Below, one piece after another: positions 1-5,311 of a DNA stretch of 5,311 bases (its first letter is position 1; the number at the start of each line of letters is the position of its first letter). This stretch comes from Firmicutes bacterium CAG:238 (GTDB taxonomy: Bacteria; Bacillota; Clostridia; Peptostreptococcales; Anaerovoracaceae). The notes beneath the pieces were generated by a model. That model worked only from the letters and a program-made list of their open reading frames with translations, had not been told where the DNA came from and made no database searches. The stretch is from positions 1 through 5,311 of the forward strand of contig FR881946.1 in the NCBI GenBank assembly GCA_000435615.1, written 5' to 3'. Both the position numbers and the translations under genes were made by a program.

Positions 1-674
1 GAACGAACAACGCCCGGGCCCGAAACACCGACATTGAGGACAACATCCGGTTCGCCCACACCGTGAAAAGCACCTGCCATGAACGGGTTGTCTTCCGGCG
101 CATTGCAAAATACCACAAGCTTTGCAGCACCGATGCACTGCCGATCGCTTGTCAAAGCCGCAGCTTCTTTAATTACGCCGCCCATCATGCGAACGGCATC
201 CATATTGATTCCGGCCTTCGTCGAGCCGATGTTTACCGACGAGCAGACAAAATCCGTCTCTGCAAGCGCACGCGGAATGGATTCAATGAGTTCACAATCG
301 CCCGCACTGAAACCCTTTTGGACGAGCGCACTGTAGCCGCCGATAAAGTTTACGCCGACCGCCTTGGCAGCACGGTCAAGTGTTTTTGCGTATTTTACCG
401 GATCGCCGCCGCTTACCGCAACGAGCATCGCGATTGGAGTAACGCTGATTCGCTTGTTTACGATGGGAATACCGTATTTTTTCGCGATTAACTCACCTGT
501 AGCCACAAGATCTTTGGCATGTGAGTAAATTTTATTGTATATTTTTTCGCAGGAACGGTCGATGTCGCTGTCCGCACAGTCGAGAAGTGAGATTCCCATC
601 GTGATTGTTCGGATGTCGAGATTTTCCTCCTGAATCATGGTTATGGTTTCCATGATGTCATTAAAATTTAACAT
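1..674 (-). CDS. UPF0210 / DUF711 (PFL family) protein, 3' part beyond window
   Basis: The reading frame runs from the ATG at 674 to the left edge with no stop, giving 224 complete codons. Family members are usually about 450 residues, so roughly half is present; the cut is the window edge, not a defect. Family hallmarks are visible: the N-terminal segment DIRTITMGISLLDCAD (residues 20-35), the IPIVNKRISVTPIAML stretch (about 69-84), a glycine-rich VNFIGGYSALVQKGF segment, and SSVNIGSTKAGINMDAVRMMGG. Near the cut, GAFHGVGEPDVVLNVGVSGPG is also characteristic. The protein looks cytosolic, with no signal peptide or membrane helix. The family is structurally related to pyruvate formate-lyase/glycyl-radical folds, but its reaction is not established. 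A GGAGG ribosome site at 683-687, 8 bases upstream, supports this start. It lies 18 bases after the ACT-domain gene, its usual partner in Firmicutes, so co-transcription is likely. Identification is confident; function is unknown. Confidence 0.93.
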   Translation of the reverse strand, partial: MLNFNDIMETITMIQEENLDIRTITMGISLLDCADSDIDRSCEKIYNKIYSHAKDLVATGELIAKKYGIPIVNKRISVTPIAMLVAVSGGDPVKYAKTLDRAAKAVGVNFIGGYSALVQKGFSAGDCELIESIPRALAETDFVCSSVNIGSTKAGINMDAVRMMGGVIKEAAALTSDRQCIGAAKLVVFCNAPEDNPFMAGAFHGVGEPDVVLNVGVSGPGVVR

Positions 675-692
675 ATAAAAAGCCTCCGTATT

Positions 693-956
693 CTAAATTC
701 TGTGCATGGAATTGAAAATATCCTCATGCATAACGTGTACTACCATGTCGGGAACGGATTCTTTCAGGCTCTTTTGAAGTGCCTCGATTTCGCAGGTCAT
801 TTTGCTGATGTCGATGACCATTACCATGCAGAAATATCCGTCGAGGATGGACTGAGTAACTTCAAGCACATTGGCGCTCTTGTCCGCGCACGCCGCAGCA
901 ACGCGGGCGAGAATGCCGACCATATCTTTACCTATAACTGTTACAACTGCTTTCAT
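693..956 (-). CDS. ACT-domain protein, UPF0237 family
   Basis: A small protein of 87 residues consisting essentially of one ACT domain. It opens with the beta strand KAVVTVIGKDMVGILARVAA, which carries the G-x-D-x-x-G-I ligand-binding turn (G9, D11, G14, I15). A helix and a second strand follow (ANVLEVTQSILDGYFCMVMVIDI), and it ends in a helix-strand segment rich in Glu/Lys. ACT domains bind small ligands, often amino acids, and act as sensors; the UPF0237 members resemble the GcvR regulator family, but no ligand is known for this group. The frame stays open upstream to 1310, but that part is only the shadow of the radical SAM gene. ATG at 956 is preferred because AGGAG (964-968) sits 7 bases upstream and the protein then has the normal family length. 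The start lies one base past the TAA of the radical SAM gene, so translational coupling is likely. It precedes the UPF0210 gene, a recurrent Firmicutes pairing suggesting that this protein senses a ligand for, or binds, UPF0210. Confidence 0.93.
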   Translation of the reverse strand: MKAVVTVIGKDMVGILARVAAACADKSANVLEVTQSILDGYFCMVMVIDISKMTCEIEALQKSLKESVPDMVVHVMHEDIFNSMHRI

Positions 957-957
957 T

Positions 958-2058
958 TTATATCTCCTTTTTATTTTTCGGCACGGATTCCGCGAAGGAA
1001 AGCCGCACCTTGTATTCATTGTTCTTGAGCGTCGGGTCAACAGCGTACCGGAATCGCAGCTGAGGGTATTTTGCCTCGAAATACACACGATTGCAGGCTT
1101 TGTGACCGAACATGTTATTATAGCATTTTTCGTTCGAAAAGAAAAGGACTTCCGACATGCCGGATGCGGGAGGGGACAAACTCCCCAAGGAGGTGTCGAC
1201 TCCCGATGTGCCCGGAGCTCCAAGCGCGGCTGCAAGTGCGGTCTCCAGGCGCTCGCGGGCAATGCGGCCTTCCACAAGCTGACGGAACGCCGGGTGAAAG
1301 GCGGCCTCATTTGACATAATATCGCTGGATTTCAGACCCACGCGAATGATGTTGATACCGGCATCGTCGAGAATTTCGTATATCGCCTTTGAACGAAGCA
1401 CGGCCTCCTCCTCTGAAAGCGGGGTGTAGAGACCTGCGAGCATCCGGTCATGCAGCACCGTGTCACGAAGCACAACCGTAGGATAGATGCGCGCAATGGC
1501 AGGTGCGATGCGGACTGTCTGGCGGGCGGAAAAAATACATTTTTCCATCGTGTCGCCCGGAAGACCCACCATCAGCTGGATGCCGAGTGTGAAGCCGTAA
1601 TACTGAATCATTCGCGCGCTTTCATAGACGACCGCGGCATTGTGACCGCGACCGGAAAGGGTTAAGACCTCCTCGTCAAACGACTGCACGCCGAGCTCAA
1701 TGACATCCGCACCGTAAGCCTTCAGATTATCCAAAATTTCTTCATTGATATAGTCGGGACGCGTGGATAGATGAATTTTATCGATCCTGCCCGCGTCCTT
1801 GTATTCCTTCGCAAGCGAAAGAAAGGCGCACTGCTCTTCAAGCGGAATGCCTGTAAAGGAACCGCCGAAAAAAGCAAGCTCAGTCGTTTCGAGATTCATT
1901 TTTTCCAATGTGCTGAGGTGCTCTTCAATCGTGCGCCTTGCGCCGCTGACCGTAACATCACCGTTCCTTGCGGTAATACGCTTTTGATTGCAGAAAACGC
2001 AGTCATTCGGGCAGCCGCGATGCGAAATGAACACCGGAATAATCGCGTGCTTTTTCAT
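958..2058 (-). CDS. radical SAM protein, Elp3/HemN-like, substrate unknown
   Basis: A 366-residue protein with a radical SAM core. The [4Fe-4S]-binding motif is C16-x3-C20-x2-C23 (RGCPNDCVFC), close to the N-terminus. It is followed by the SAM-contacting FFGGSFTGI segment (63-71), HLSTRPDYI (96-104), ELGVQSFDEEVL (121-132) and QLMVGLPGDT (161-170), all typical of the Elp3/HemN branch. The enzyme should cleave S-adenosylmethionine reductively to form a 5'-deoxyadenosyl radical in the cytosol; the substrate cannot be read from the sequence. There is no acetyltransferase domain as in true Elp3, so a tRNA-elongator role should not be assumed. Residues about 274-300 form an Ala/Gly/Ser/Pro-rich linker before a basic, aromatic-rich C-terminal segment. 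The frame extends to a GTG at 2100, but that codon abuts the -10 box of the promoter. ATG 2058 has AAGGA (2068-2072) 9 bases upstream and places the cysteine motif at the family's usual distance. It heads an operon with the ACT-domain and UPF0210 genes. Confidence 0.9.
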   Translation of the reverse strand: MKKHAIIPVFISHRGCPNDCVFCNQKRITARNGDVTVSGARRTIEEHLSTLEKMNLETTELAFFGGSFTGIPLEEQCAFLSLAKEYKDAGRIDKIHLSTRPDYINEEILDNLKAYGADVIELGVQSFDEEVLTLSGRGHNAAVVYESARMIQYYGFTLGIQLMVGLPGDTMEKCIFSARQTVRIAPAIARIYPTVVLRDTVLHDRMLAGLYTPLSEEEAVLRSKAIYEILDDAGINIIRVGLKSSDIMSNEAAFHPAFRQLVEGRIARERLETALAAALGAPGTSGVDTSLGSLSPPASGMSEVLFFSNEKCYNNMFGHKACNRVYFEAKYPQLRFRYAVDPTLKNNEYKVRLSFAESVPKNKKEI

Positions 2059-2067
2059 AGTGGTGAA

Positions 2068-2072
2068 TCCTT
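2068..2072 (-). promoter_or_regulatory. ribosome binding site of the radical SAM gene
   Basis: AAGGA on the minus strand, 9 bases before ATG 2058. It decides between this ATG and the in-frame GTG at 2100, which has no comparable site and lies upstream of the predicted transcription start. Confidence 0.7.
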
Positions 2073-2091
2073 GCTTGTAAAAATTACATCT

Positions 2092-2120
2092 ATTATACAC
2101 GAAAACCCCAAAAGGGGCAA
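2092..2120 (-). promoter_or_regulatory. sigma-70/sigma-A type promoter of the radical SAM-ACT-UPF0210 operon
   Basis: On the minus strand there is a perfect TATAAT -10 box (2092-2097). A 17-base spacer separates it from TTGCCC (2115-2120), which matches four of six bases of the -35 consensus TTGACA. Upstream, A-tracts on the same strand (2140-2145 and 2148-2152) could act as an UP element. Transcription would begin near 2085, leaving a leader of about 27 bases that contains the ribosome site of the radical SAM gene. A short inverted repeat, CCCC-AAAA-GGGG (2106-2117), overlaps the spacer and the -35 box. The call rests on motif match and position only. Confidence 0.7.
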
Positions 2121-2164
2121 GCGCAGAAGAGAAAGTGCCTTTTTTGCTTTTTCCGGTATTTCCT

Positions 2165-2194
2165 GTGGCATTAAGTGAGCATTTATGTTAAAAT
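2165..2194 (+). promoter_or_regulatory. candidate promoter of ung
   Basis: An extended -10 element, TGTTAAAAT (TG at 2186-2187, TAAAAT at 2189-2194), lies 38 bases before the ung start. The best -35 candidate is GTGGCA (2165-2170) with an 18-base spacer, only four of six consensus matches, so the extended TG would have to compensate. The surrounding sequence is AT-rich and no better alternative is visible before ung. It is divergent from the minus-strand promoter, whose -35 box lies about 45 bases away. Confidence 0.4.
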
Positions 2195-2232
2195 AATGTA
2201 AAAAGGCAAACTCAGAAAGGTGGAACCTGCTT

Positions 2233-2910
2233 ATGCACGGAATCGGAAACGACTGGGACGGTATGCTTGCCGCGGAATTTGAAAAGGAATACTACGGGAA
2301 GCTGCTGGCTTTTTTGGCGGAGGAATATGAAACGCACCGCATCTATCCGCCGCAGCCGGATGTTTTCAATGCGCTCCGCTATTCTTCCTATGCGGACACG
2401 AAAGTGGTGATTTTCGGGCAGGATCCGTATCACCAGGAAGGTCAGGCGCACGGACTTTGCTTTTCGGTCAACCGCGGAGTGAAAATCCCACCGTCACTTC
2501 TCAATATCTATAAAGAACTCAAAGAGGATATAGGGATGGAGATTCCGAGTCACGGATGCCTTTCTTCTTGGGCGTTGCAGGGAGTGCTGCTTCTCAATAC
2601 GGTGCTGACAGTGAGGGACAGCATGCCGAATTCCCACAAGGGCAGGGGATGGGAGACCTTTACCGACGTAATTATACGCAGACTCAACGAAAGAGAAAAA
2701 CCCATCGTCTTCATACTTTGGGGTGCCAATGCAAAAACAAAGGAAAAGCTGATTACCGCAAAGCACCACTTGATTCTGACCGGAACGCATCCGAGTCCGC
2801 TGTCGGCACATACGGGTTTTTTCGGCGGCGCATACTTCAGCCGCGCAAACCGCTTCCTTGAGCTGGAAAATCAGGAGCCTATTAACTGGGCCTCTGTTTC
2901 AGATAATTAA
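2233..2910 (+). CDS. ung: uracil-DNA glycosylase, family 1
   Basis: A cytosolic base-excision repair enzyme that removes uracil from DNA, arising from cytosine deamination or dUMP incorporation, leaving an abasic site. The protein has 225 residues, close to the 229 of E. coli Ung. All functional motifs are present: the water-activating loop GQDPYH (62-67) with catalytic Asp64, and Tyr66 that excludes thymine. Phe77 stacks on uracil, the proline-rich loop PPSLLN lies at 86-91, and Asn122 in LLLNTVLTV makes the uracil-specific contacts. The intercalation loop HPSPLSAH (186-193) supplies catalytic His186 and Leu190. The N-terminal IYPPQPDVFNALRY segment is also typical. The ATG at 2233 is supported by AAAGGTGG (2216-2223), 9 bases upstream, and by family length. 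ung is the first gene of the plus-strand group, diverging from the radical SAM operon, and is followed after 32 bases by lemA with no terminator between. The repair role has no evident link with the membrane proteins downstream. Confidence 0.98.
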   Translation: MHGIGNDWDGMLAAEFEKEYYGKLLAFLAEEYETHRIYPPQPDVFNALRYSSYADTKVVIFGQDPYHQEGQAHGLCFSVNRGVKIPPSLLNIYKELKEDIGMEIPSHGCLSSWALQGVLLLNTVLTVRDSMPNSHKGRGWETFTDVIIRRLNEREKPIVFILWGANAKTKEKLITAKHHLILTGTHPSPLSAHTGFFGGAYFSRANRFLELENQEPINWASVSDN

Positions 2911-2942
2911 ACTACATTACATATTGACTGGGAGGAAAAAAC

Positions 2943-3494
2943 ATGGTTGGTATTATTATCGGCGTAATCGTTGCAATTCTCGTGATTTATGTTATCGCAG
3001 GATACAACGGTTTCATTAAACTCAAAAACAAATGCGAAGAAGGCTTCGCAACGATGGACGTATATCTCAAGAAAAGATATGACCTCATCCCGAACCTTGT
3101 TGAAACGGTAAAGGGTTACGCGACTCACGAGAAAGATACGCTCGAAAAAGTCATCGCAGCAAGAAACATGGCACAGGGCGCTGCAACCATCGAAGACAAG
3201 ATTGCAGGCGAAAATATGCTGCAGGGCACTTTGAAAACTCTCTTTGCGGTTGCGGAAGGCTATCCTGACCTCAAAGCGAACACGAACTTCCTTGACCTTC
3301 AGAACCAGCTCAAACAGCTTGAAGACGACATTGCAAACTCGAGAAAATATTACAATGCGGTTGTTAAGCAGTTCAATACGAAGTGCGAAATGTTCCCGTC
3401 GAACATCATCGCGTCTATATTCCATTTCGAAAGAAAGCCTATGTTTGAAGTGGAAAGCGCAGAGGAGAGACAGAATGTTCAGGTTAAATTCTAA
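2943..3494 (+). CDS. lemA: LemA family membrane-anchored protein
   Basis: A 183-residue protein with the standard LemA layout and length. A single N-terminal membrane helix spans residues 2-20 (Gly/Ile/Val-rich), preceded by almost no residues, so the N-terminus probably lies outside and the rest is a helical bundle. LemA signatures are clear: YNGFIKLKNKCEEGFATMDV (21-40), KRYDLIPNLVETVKGYA (44-60), and the conserved helix from NFLDLQNQLKQLEDDIA to KYYNAVVKQFN (115-145), followed by FPSNIIA (151-157). The biochemical role of LemA proteins is not settled; they have been linked to envelope functions and often neighbour DUF2207 or TPM-domain membrane proteins. The start at 2943 has GGGAGG (2930-2935) 7 bases upstream. 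The last 20 bases overlap the DUF2207 gene, indicating coordinated translation. It probably shares a transcript with ung. The gene symbol is used for the family and does not imply the antigen function after which LemA was named in Listeria. Confidence 0.95.
   Translation: MVGIIIGVIVAILVIYVIAGYNGFIKLKNKCEEGFATMDVYLKKRYDLIPNLVETVKGYATHEKDTLEKVIAARNMAQGAATIEDKIAGENMLQGTLKTLFAVAEGYPDLKANTNFLDLQNQLKQLEDDIANSRKYYNAVVKQFNTKCEMFPSNIIASIFHFERKPMFEVESAEERQNVQVKF
3462..3467 (+). promoter_or_regulatory. ribosome binding site of the DUF2207 gene inside lemA
   Basis: GAGGAG, 7 bases before ATG 3475, embedded in the last codons of lemA. It decides the start of the DUF2207 gene and places it within lemA, so ribosomes finishing lemA stop just past the new start. 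Confidence 0.75.
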
Positions 3495-5311
3495 TTTTTT
3501 GAATAGACTTGCGAAGAAAATACCGGTACTGGTATTTTCTTTGGCTTTGGTGATAATGAGCACCGCGTCCGCTTTCGCATACACGACGGAGGCATTCGAT
3601 GTTGATGTTGTGGTTGCGGAAAACAACAGCTACGAGGTGAGCGAAACGGTCAAAGTCAATTTTGATAAGCAGCAGCACGGAATTTATGTATACATACCGG
3701 AGTCCGGCATAGAAGGAATCGACCTTCCGGACTTCAAAATTCCGAATCAGCGCGACCCCGAAATCGATAACGTATGGGTGAAAGACTGGAACTATGAGGT
3801 TTACAGCGAAAACGGAAACAAAGTCTTCCAAATCGGAGATGCGGATGAGACCGTTACCGGACGCCAGACTTTTGAATTCGGATACCGCATGACAATAATC
3901 GACGACCGAGACACGACGAAGGACTTCATGTACCTGGACCTGCTTCCGACAGGCTGGGAAACGGCAATCAAGAGCACCACGATTCATGTGACGATGCCAA
4001 AGGTCGTGGACTCTTCCAAGATTCAGGTTTATGCCGATACCTACGGCTCAAATGACATGGTTTCGAATGTCAGCTGGGACTGCGACGAGACCGGACAGAA
4101 CATTACCATTACAGGAAAAAACCTTGCAAAAGGGCAGGGCATCACGATTTTTGCGGAACTTCCGGAAGGCTACTGGCAGGATCAGCTCAATTACGACAGC
4201 GTCCTTACCCTGATTCCGATTATCTGCATCGTGCTTGCGGCTGTGCTCCTTGCACTGTGGATGATCTTCGGCAGAGATAAAGGGATCGTTCCGACGGTTG
4301 AATTTTATCCGCCGGCAGGACTTACCCCTGCGGAAGTCGGTCTGATTGCGGATGGAAAGCTCGACAAGGGCGACCTGGTATCGCTGATTATCTATTTTGC
4401 AGATAAGGGTTATCTCACTATCGAGCAGACCGGCAAGAAAAAATTTGCTTTCCGCAAGGCAAACGATATTGACAGCTCCGAGAAAAAATTCGCAAAGATT
4501 TTGTATGACGGAATCTTCGAAAACCGTGATTACGTGGAGATGGACGATCTCGGCGAAAGTTTCGGCGAAGCTTACATGGCATCCTACGCGGCACTTTCGA
4601 CAATGTACCGCAAGTCAAAGAACCGTCAGACGACGCTTTCTTCGACCGTATGCCGCATCATTGCACTGGTGATTTCCGTGGCAATGCCGGCGGTTATCGG
4701 TACTTTTGCGGGACTTTATAACGGGGATTTTTATTCGTTGATTGTGGGCGGTGCATTCGGAACTCCGGTGATACTCGTAATGCTTGCCATGATTCTTTCA
4801 ACGAAGGACAAAGAGTATGTCTTCAGCAAAGCAAAGAAAATAAGACGCTTTATCATCTTCGGGGTAATCAACCTCGCGATGGTGCTCGTCTGCGCGTTTA
4901 TGATTTATCTTGATACAACAAGCATTGCCTGCGCTGCGATTTTTGCGGTATGCATGGCAGCGTGCGAACTTTCGGCGTGCATGATGGGTAAGCGGACAGA
5001 CTACAGCGTTGAGCTCATGGGCAAAATCCTCGGTCTCAGAAACTTCATCGAAACGGCCGAGGCTGACAGAATCAACGCGCTCGTCGAACAGGATCCAAGC
5101 TATTATTACAACATTCTTCCGTATGCGTACGTGCTCGGCGTTACCGACAAGTGGGCAAAGAATTTTGAGAAAATCAATATTCAGCCGCCTTCATGGTACT
5201 ACGGCAATACCGCAGACGGAATGTTCATGGATGCATGGTTCTACTCGTCCATGATGCGAAACTGCAGCACTGCAGTTGCCAAGAACATCCAAATCAGCAC
5301 CGACTCGATTG
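3475..5311 (+). CDS. DUF2207 domain membrane protein, C-terminus beyond window
   Basis: Open for 612 codons from ATG 3475 to the right edge; relatives are about 600-650 residues, so little is missing. A signal peptide is likely at 1-35 (basic start, hydrophobic core 16-28, cleavage after ASAFA). Residues 36-242 form an extracytoplasmic beta-rich domain (EAFDVDVVVAENNSYEVSETV, then HGIYVYIP). A membrane helix follows at 243-265, then a cytosolic domain opening with YPPAGLTPAEVG (278-289). Four more helices lie near 394-414, 420-441, 459-479 and 483-503; Lys/Arg-rich loops (444-458, 506-507) agree with a cytosolic placement. The tail has family hallmarks GLRNFIETAEADR (520-532), DPSYYYNILPYAYVLGV (540-556) and KWAKNF. 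Function is unknown. Start choice rests on GAGGAG at 3462-3467 and the complete signal peptide. Overlap with lemA by 20 bases suggests the two products work together at the membrane. A Gly-rich tail, common in the family, may follow outside the window. Confidence 0.92.
   Translation, partial: MFRLNSNFLNRLAKKIPVLVFSLALVIMSTASAFAYTTEAFDVDVVVAENNSYEVSETVKVNFDKQQHGIYVYIPESGIEGIDLPDFKIPNQRDPEIDNVWVKDWNYEVYSENGNKVFQIGDADETVTGRQTFEFGYRMTIIDDRDTTKDFMYLDLLPTGWETAIKSTTIHVTMPKVVDSSKIQVYADTYGSNDMVSNVSWDCDETGQNITITGKNLAKGQGITIFAELPEGYWQDQLNYDSVLTLIPIICIVLAAVLLALWMIFGRDKGIVPTVEFYPPAGLTPAEVGLIADGKLDKGDLVSLIIYFADKGYLTIEQTGKKKFAFRKANDIDSSEKKFAKILYDGIFENRDYVEMDDLGESFGEAYMASYAALSTMYRKSKNRQTTLSSTVCRIIALVISVAMPAVIGTFAGLYNGDFYSLIVGGAFGTPVILVMLAMILSTKDKEYVFSKAKKIRRFIIFGVINLAMVLVCAFMIYLDTTSIACAAIFAVCMAACELSACMMGKRTDYSVELMGKILGLRNFIETAEADRINALVEQDPSYYYNILPYAYVLGVTDKWAKNFEKINIQPPSWYYGNTADGMFMDAWFYSSMMRNCSTAVAKNIQISTDSI

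Noticed and set aside
63..491. Plus-strand open frame of 142 codons opposite the UPF0210 gene
   Set aside because: The minus strand carries clear UPF0210 family motifs throughout this stretch; the plus-strand product has no recognisable motif and no good ribosome site.
957..1310. N-terminal extension of the ACT-domain frame up to 1310
   Set aside because: The extra residues are an out-of-frame reading of the radical SAM gene. ATG 956 has a proper AGGAG site and gives the normal 87-residue size.
871..1314. Plus-strand open frame of 147 codons opposite the ACT and radical SAM genes
   Set aside because: It spans the junction of two recognised minus-strand genes and its translation resembles no known protein.
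2059..2100. GTG start at 2100 for the radical SAM gene, adding 14 residues
   Set aside because: The GTG directly abuts the TATAAT box, so it would lie upstream of the transcription start, and it has no ribosome site.
2106..2117. CCCC-AAAA-GGGG hairpin as an intrinsic terminator
   Set aside because: The stem is only four pairs, has no adjoining T-run on either strand, and no gene ends nearby.
2902..2907. GATAAT at the end of ung as a -10 box for lemA
   Set aside because: No acceptable -35 box lies 16-18 bases upstream, and there is no extended TG.
2907..3626. Minus-strand open frame of 239 codons opposite lemA
   Set aside because: Longer than lemA, but the plus strand has unmistakable LemA motifs, a membrane helix and a ribosome site; the antisense product has no family resemblance.
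3484..3987. Minus-strand open frame of 167 codons opposite the DUF2207 gene
   Set aside because: The plus strand encodes a signal peptide and a DUF2207 domain here; the antisense frame is a composition shadow.

Overview
The window is ordinary-looking chromosomal DNA of moderate GC content. It holds six protein-coding genes in two divergent groups and no sign of mobile elements, CRISPR or RNA genes. Strong GGAGG/AGGAG-type ribosome binding sites, tight operon packing, the ACT-domain/UPF0210 gene pair, and a LemA/DUF2207 pair all suggest a low-to-mid-GC Gram-positive bacterium, most likely a member of Clostridia. That placement is an inference from gene content and style. No marker here fixes genus or species.

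Minus-strand operon (2058 down to 1). A radical SAM enzyme of the Elp3/HemN-like type comes first, followed one base after its stop codon by a small ACT-domain protein (UPF0237). After an 18-base gap comes the first 224 codons of a UPF0210 (DUF711, 'PFL family') protein, which runs off the left edge. The ACT and UPF0210 genes are a known pair in Firmicutes. The radical SAM gene placed ahead of them is less familiar to me.

Divergent intergenic region (2059-2232). It contains a good sigma-70/sigma-A type promoter for the minus operon (TTGCCC, 17 bp spacer, TATAAT). It also contains a weaker extended -10 candidate for the plus operon.

Plus-strand operon (2233 to 5311). It begins with ung (uracil-DNA glycosylase, all catalytic motifs intact). 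After 32 bases comes a LemA-family membrane-anchored protein, and then a DUF2207 membrane protein whose start overlaps the last 20 bases of lemA. The DUF2207 gene is open for 612 codons and is cut by the right edge. The LemA and DUF2207 products are both envelope proteins and probably act together at the membrane. ung appears to be an unrelated housekeeping gene sharing the transcript.

I did not find a clearly novel system. The points most worth a second look are the three-gene radical SAM/ACT/UPF0210 operon, the lemA-DUF2207 overlap, and a low-complexity linker inside the radical SAM protein.
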